The translations under genes and the position numbers were made by a program. From NCBI GenBank assembly GCA_023251595.1, contig JAHEYM010000108.1, positions 1 through 10,123 on the forward strand: DNA of 10,123 nt, read 5' to 3'. Shown here piece after piece: positions 8,501 to 10,123 of this stretch. Source of the stretch: Bacteroidota bacterium. GTDB taxonomy: Bacteria > Bacteroidota > Bacteroidia > AKYH767-A > JABDAW01. Numbering within the stretch: position 1 is the stretch's first letter; the number at the start of each line of letters is the position of its first letter. Below the pieces are notes generated by a model. The model saw only the letters and a list, made by a program, of their open reading frames with translations, was not told the DNA's origin and did not search any database.

Positions 8501-9211
8501 TAATAAATCGACATGCGAAACGGAAATTAAAAAAGCTTCAATTGTTTGTCCCGATAAAGTTCTTCCGCTGGCATCGGTAATTGTTCCGGAAACCATGACA
8601 GGAATCTTTTTTCGGGTCTCTTCAAAAACAGTTTGAATGGCGAATAGCGCGGCTTTACAATTAAGCGTATCAAATATAGTTTCAACCAATAAAACATCGA
8701 CACCACCTTCGAGAAGTCCTCTGATCTGCTCCGAATATGCGTCGACAACCTGATCGAAATTCACAGCGCGATAACCCGGATCATTTACATCGGGAGAGAG
8801 CGATAATGTTTTATTTAAGGGACCAATTGCACCTGCCACAAAGCGAGGTTTGGCGGGATTCTTCGCAGTATATTCATCGGCAGCCGCACGCGCAATTTTA
8901 GCCGAAGCAACATTCATTTCATACGCCAGATCTTCCATTTTATAATCTGCCATTGCAATGCGTGTGGCACTGAAAGTATTTGTCTCGATTATATCGGCTC
9001 CGGCAGCCATATATGCACGATGAATTTCACCGATTATATTCGGATTTGTAAGGGATAATAAATCGTTATTTCCCTTAATATCATGGGGATAATCGGCAAA
9101 TCGTTTTCCGCGGTAACCGGCATCATCCAGCTTGTAGCGCTGAATCATCGTTCCCATCGCACCGTCAATAATGAGGATGCGTTTTTCGAGCTCTTTAGTT
9201 ATATCTGACAT
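5540..9211 (-). CDS. metH: Cobalamin-dependent methionine synthase
   Basis: This cytoplasmic enzyme methylates homocysteine to methionine using methyltetrahydrofolate and a cobalamin cofactor. It has 1223 residues, close to the 1227 of E. coli MetH, with all modules in order. The homocysteine domain (about 1-330) has zinc ligands Cys243 (GINCALGAA) and Cys306-Cys307 (GGCCGTTPEH). The folate-binding barrel (about 350-620) starts at FVNIGERTNVTGSRKF and contains DINMDEGMLD. The helical cap and B12 domain (about 650-880) contains DVHDIGKN with the cobalt-coordinating His755, plus SGLITPSLDEM and GGATTS. The AdoMet reactivation domain (about 900-1223) contains RPAQGYPACPEH at 1132-1143 and SGLYFSHPQSQYF. 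ATG 9211 is chosen over the longer frame from 9400: AAGGA lies nine bases upstream, homology begins at once (ILIIDGAMGTMIQ), and a promoter and a palindromic repeat occupy the extension. No metF lies next to it. A leader of about 110 bases may allow regulation, but no known riboswitch is recognisable. Confidence 0.98.
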   Translation of the reverse strand: MSDITKELEKRILIIDGAMGTMIQRYKLDDAGYRGKRFADYPHDIKGNNDLLSLTNPNIIGEIHRAYMAAGADIIETNTFSATRIAMADYKMEDLAYEMNVASAKIARAAADEYTAKNPAKPRFVAGAIGPLNKTLSLSPDVNDPGYRAVNFDQVVDAYSEQIRGLLEGGVDVLLVETIFDTLNCKAALFAIQTVFEETRKKIPVMVSGTITDASGRTLSGQTIEAFLISVSHVDLLSVGINCALGAAAMRPYIEELSEKAPFFVSVYPNAGLPNQFGEYDETPEHMGSQVHDFLESGFVNIAGGCCGTTPEHIQHIAEAAAKCKPRVRPTPARLLRLSGLEPVVVRPESNFVNIGERTNVTGSRKFARLIKSGDYEGALAVAKDQVDGGAQVIDINMDEGMLDSELAMVKFINLMSAEPDIAKLPFMIDSSKWTVIEAGLKCVQGKSVVNSISLKEGENKFREQANLVKKYGAAMVVMAFDENGQADTLQRRIEICSRAYKILTEEIHFPAEDIIFDPNIFPVATGMEEHRLNALDFIEATRWIKNNLPYAKVSGGVSNVSFSFRGNDTVREAIHSAFLYHAIKAGMDMGIVNAGMLQVYDDIPKDLLTLVEDVLLNRTEDATEKLITFAETVKGEVKKVGEEEEWRKGDVDARIAHALVRGIVDFLEVDLTEAREKYSRSLEIIEGPLMKGMNIVGDLFGSGKMFLPQVVKSARVMKKAVAYLLPFLEAEKAPGDVSKTAGKILLATVKGDVHDIGKNIVGVVLACNNFEIIDLGVMVPVNIILDTARRENVDIIGLSGLITPSLDEMVHVAKEMEREKFDIPLLIGGATTSKVHTAVRISPNYSQPAIHVNDASRSVGVAASLLSKDLKGALVKQVNEEYDRLRILNLKSKSDDKFIPLSEARANKLKNEWVRSKITKPQFTGNKVFTDYSLCEISKYIDWTPFFHTWEMKGSYPKIFSDPQRGTEAKKLFDEAQIMLKKMIDEKWVQANGVVGFYRANSVSDDIEVYSDEEGHMSKTVLHTLRQQTRKPDGQPNLALSDFIAPRETGVHDYIGGFAVTTGIGIEKKIAEFEKDHDDYSVIMIKALADRLAEAFAELMHLKVRKEFWGYSPDENISTEELIKENYIGIRPAQGYPACPEHTEKKLQFELFEVEKNTGIYLTDSMAMMPASSVSGLYFSHPQSQYFGLGKITREQLEDYARRKGSSIPEMERWLRQSLGEV

Positions 9212-9323
9212 AGTAGTAATTCCTTGCGGAGAAGTGGAAATGGTTGAAGTCGCAATGCCACTGTGGGCTTGACTCTTGACGGAAAGTGATGTAGTATTTT
9301 CGAAGGTAGTAGGGTTTAATTTA
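9212..9323 (-). promoter_or_regulatory. metH 5' leader with ribosome-binding site and a possible stem
   Basis: The predicted transcript has an untranslated leader of roughly 112 bases. The Shine-Dalgarno AAGGA is at 9221-9225, nine bases before the ATG, and is unusually good for this window. TTGCG (9251-9255) can pair with CGCAA (9224-9228) across a 22-base loop. That stem would include the first two bases of the Shine-Dalgarno, so it could lower ribosome access. GTCAAG is repeated with one base between copies a little upstream. I do not see the conserved cores of SAM-I, SAM-II or cobalamin riboswitches on this strand. A regulatory role is a guess. Confidence 0.35.
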
Positions 9324-9327
9324 GGTG

Positions 9328-9359
9328 CAAAGATAAGGATTTTTTTAATGCATCCACAA
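9328..9359 (-). promoter_or_regulatory. metH: metH promoter, Bacteroidota type
   Basis: On the minus strand TATCTTTG (9328-9335) matches the -7 consensus TAnnTTTG exactly. TTG (9357-9359) lies 21 bases upstream as the -33 element, within the usual spacing. Transcription would begin at about 9323. The promoter sits inside the open frame that runs back to 9400, which rules against a protein start upstream of it. Confidence 0.7.
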
Positions 9360-9393
9360 AGGGGCTCTGTCTTTTCCAAATGGTGGCTTCGTG

Positions 9394-9428
9394 ACCCCAT
9401 CCCCAGCCCTTCCCCAAAAGGGGAAGGG
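9394..9428 (-). repeat. Partial inverted copy of the REP-like palindrome
   Basis: CCCTTCCCC (9407-9415) and GGGGAAGGG (9420-9428) form a perfect 9-bp stem with an AAAA loop, next to CCCCATCCCCAG (9395-9406). Read on the minus strand, the order hairpin then GGGCTGGGGATGGGG parallels the 3' half of the element at 4014-4091 (hairpin then AGGCTGGGGATGAGG). The 5' hairpin of that element is missing here. It lies between the divergent metH and toxin-antitoxin promoters, where a palindrome could also separate the two transcription units. Confidence 0.8.
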
Positions 9429-9482
9429 TGAAATGAAATAATTGGATATTAGTCGTAATTAGTAATTGCATTAATTTATTTG

Positions 9483-9490
9483 TATTTTTG
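9483..9490 (+). promoter_or_regulatory. Promoter -7 element of the DUF433/DUF5615 operon
   Basis: TATTTTTG matches TAnnTTTG and lies 18 bases before the antitoxin ATG, so the leader would be only about a dozen bases. No good -33 TTG is found: the TTG at 9466-9468 is 14 bases away, and TTA at 9459-9461 is 21 bases away. A loose AT-rich inverted repeat (AATTA at 9458-9462 with a later TAATT) overlaps this area and could be an autoregulatory operator, but in such AT-rich DNA it may be chance. Confidence 0.5.
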
Positions 9491-9508
9491 CTGAAAGTTT
9501 AAAGTAAA

Positions 9509-9730
9509 ATGAAAAATTACCAAGAGATTATCACAATTGATCCCCAAATCAGATTTGGAAAACCTTGTGTCAGAGGAATGAGAATTTCGGTATATGATGT
9601 ATTAAGTTGGTTGGCTTCCGGAATGACGGTAAAAGAAATTATTGAAGATTTTCCCGAGTTAACTGAGGAAGATATTAAAGCTTGTCTTTCGTACGCAGCA
9701 GATAAAGAACATAAAATCCGTGTTGCCTGA
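9509..9730 (+). CDS. DUF433 family antitoxin
   Basis: This 73-residue protein has the DUF433 signature from end to end. It opens with ITIDPQIRFGKPCVRGMRISVYDVL (residues about 9-33), followed by WLASGMTVKEIIEDFPELTEEDIKACLSYAADKEH, a compact helix-turn-helix region related to the SpoVT-unrelated, winged-helix-like DNA-binding antitoxins. The family is known mainly as the antitoxin half of type II modules paired with DUF5615 proteins, as here. The stop TGA shares its A with the toxin ATG (TGATG), which couples toxin translation to antitoxin translation. There is no Shine-Dalgarno before the ATG; the upstream AAAGTAAA run is normal for Bacteroidota. It probably binds its own promoter. The length is typical and no damage is seen. 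Confidence 0.9.
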   Translation: MKNYQEIITIDPQIRFGKPCVRGMRISVYDVLSWLASGMTVKEIIEDFPELTEEDIKACLSYAADKEHKIRVA

Positions 9731-10065
9731 TGAAATTACTTTTGGATCAGAATATCTCATTTAGGGTTGTAAAACTAATTCAACATAAATATGAAGTTGT
9801 CAGACAAGTAAGAGAACTTGGGCTTGAAAATGCCAAAGATAGGGCAATATGGAATTATGCAAAAGAACATCAATTTTCTATAGTCACCTTCGATGCTGAT
9901 TTTTATGAATTATCGAATTATTATGGACATCCACCTAAAATAATTTGGTTAAGATCAGGGAATATTAAAACACCTGAGATATCTGAGTTATTGATTAACA
10001 AATTTAATATTATTAAGGAATTTATCGAATTTCAGAACGATGTCGCGTGTATTGAACTTGATTGA
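9730..10065 (+). CDS. DUF5615 family PIN-like toxin
   Basis: This 111-residue protein begins MKLLLDQNIS, the usual DUF5615 start, with the first PIN-type acidic residue at Asp6 and Asn8 beside it. The middle gives NAKDRAIWNYAKEHQFSIVTFDADF, with Asp37 and the pair Asp55 and Asp57 at the expected strand end. GHPPKIIWLRSGN (66-78) is the family's other hallmark. The acidic set is what a metal-dependent PIN nuclease needs, so RNA cleavage is the likely activity, held in check by the upstream DUF433 protein. That activity is inferred from the PIN fold; I know of no basis here for naming a target RNA. The gene overlaps the antitoxin by one base and looks intact. It is followed by 41 bases without a strong terminator. 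Confidence 0.9.
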   Translation: MKLLLDQNISFRVVKLIQHKYEVVRQVRELGLENAKDRAIWNYAKEHQFSIVTFDADFYELSNYYGHPPKIIWLRSGNIKTPEISELLINKFNIIKEFIEFQNDVACIELD

Positions 10066-10106
10066 AATTAATCATAATCTCTTCCTAGTTTGTTTAACTT
10101 TTTAGA

Positions 10107-10123
10107 ATGAAAAAATCTTTAAC
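10107..10123 (+). CDS. Possible 5' end of a next gene
   Basis: ATG at 10107 is followed by AAA AAA TCT TTA, giving MKKSL, a common start of exported proteins in Bacteroidota. It is cut by the window edge after about five codons. TAGTTTG at 10086-10092 is one T short of the TAnnTTTG -7 box and would give a leader of about ten bases. The evidence is thin and no function can be suggested. Confidence 0.35.

Noticed and set aside
9251..9290. Plus-strand stretch with GCCACTGTGGG followed by GGAAAGTGATG, resembling part of a cobalamin riboswitch
   Set aside because: It points away from the cobalamin-dependent metH. The other conserved blocks (GGTGnnAATCC core, B12 box) are missing, and the upstream part would have to lie in metH coding sequence.
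9212..9400. N-terminal extension of metH starting at 9400 (63 extra residues)
   Set aside because: The extension contains a consensus promoter and part of a palindromic repeat, has no MetH homology, and a good ribosome-binding site precedes the ATG at 9211.

Overview
The window looks like an ordinary chromosomal stretch from a member of the Bacteroidota, probably an environmental lineage. The evidence is the low GC content, promoters of the Bacteroidota type (TAnnTTTG at -7) ahead of metH and of the toxin-antitoxin pair, weak Shine-Dalgarno signals at most genes, and protein sequences that read like that phylum. TGA is used as a normal stop and TGG as Trp.

Left third (1-4040, + strand): the end of an unidentified upstream gene, a lipoprotein membrane-fusion adaptor and an RND-family efflux permease. 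They are joined by ATGA and TAATG stop/start overlaps, so they form one translationally coupled efflux operon. The adaptor is short and appears to lack the alpha-helical hairpin. The permease C-terminus and stop codon lie inside a 78-bp palindromic repeat.

Middle (4137-5540): a yqeY-like gene (+) ends one base from the end of a convergent Fic-family gene (-). The Fic gene carries both the class II inhibitory motif and a catalytic motif, but one in-frame TGA separates them, so it is called a nonsense-mutation pseudogene. Between Fic and metH lie a 12-bp tandem duplication, a two-hairpin element and six tandem 8-bp units that reach the metH stop codon.

Right (5540-9211, - strand): full-length cobalamin-dependent methionine synthase, metH, with all four modules and the key zinc and cobalamin ligands. 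The longest open frame begins at 9400, but a promoter lies inside that extension and a good ribosome-binding site precedes the ATG at 9211, so 9211 is taken as the start. The 9212-9508 intergenic region holds the metH leader and promoter, a partial inverted copy of the palindromic repeat seen at 4014, and the promoter of the next operon.

Far right (9509-10065, + strand): a compact DUF433 antitoxin / DUF5615 PIN-like toxin pair overlapping by one base. The first codons of another possible gene follow at 10107.

I see no convincing undescribed multi-gene system. The points most worth a second look are the interrupted Fic gene, the palindromic repeat family that forms a gene's C-terminus, and the hairpin-less adaptor with a Glu where AcrB has its proton-relay Lys.
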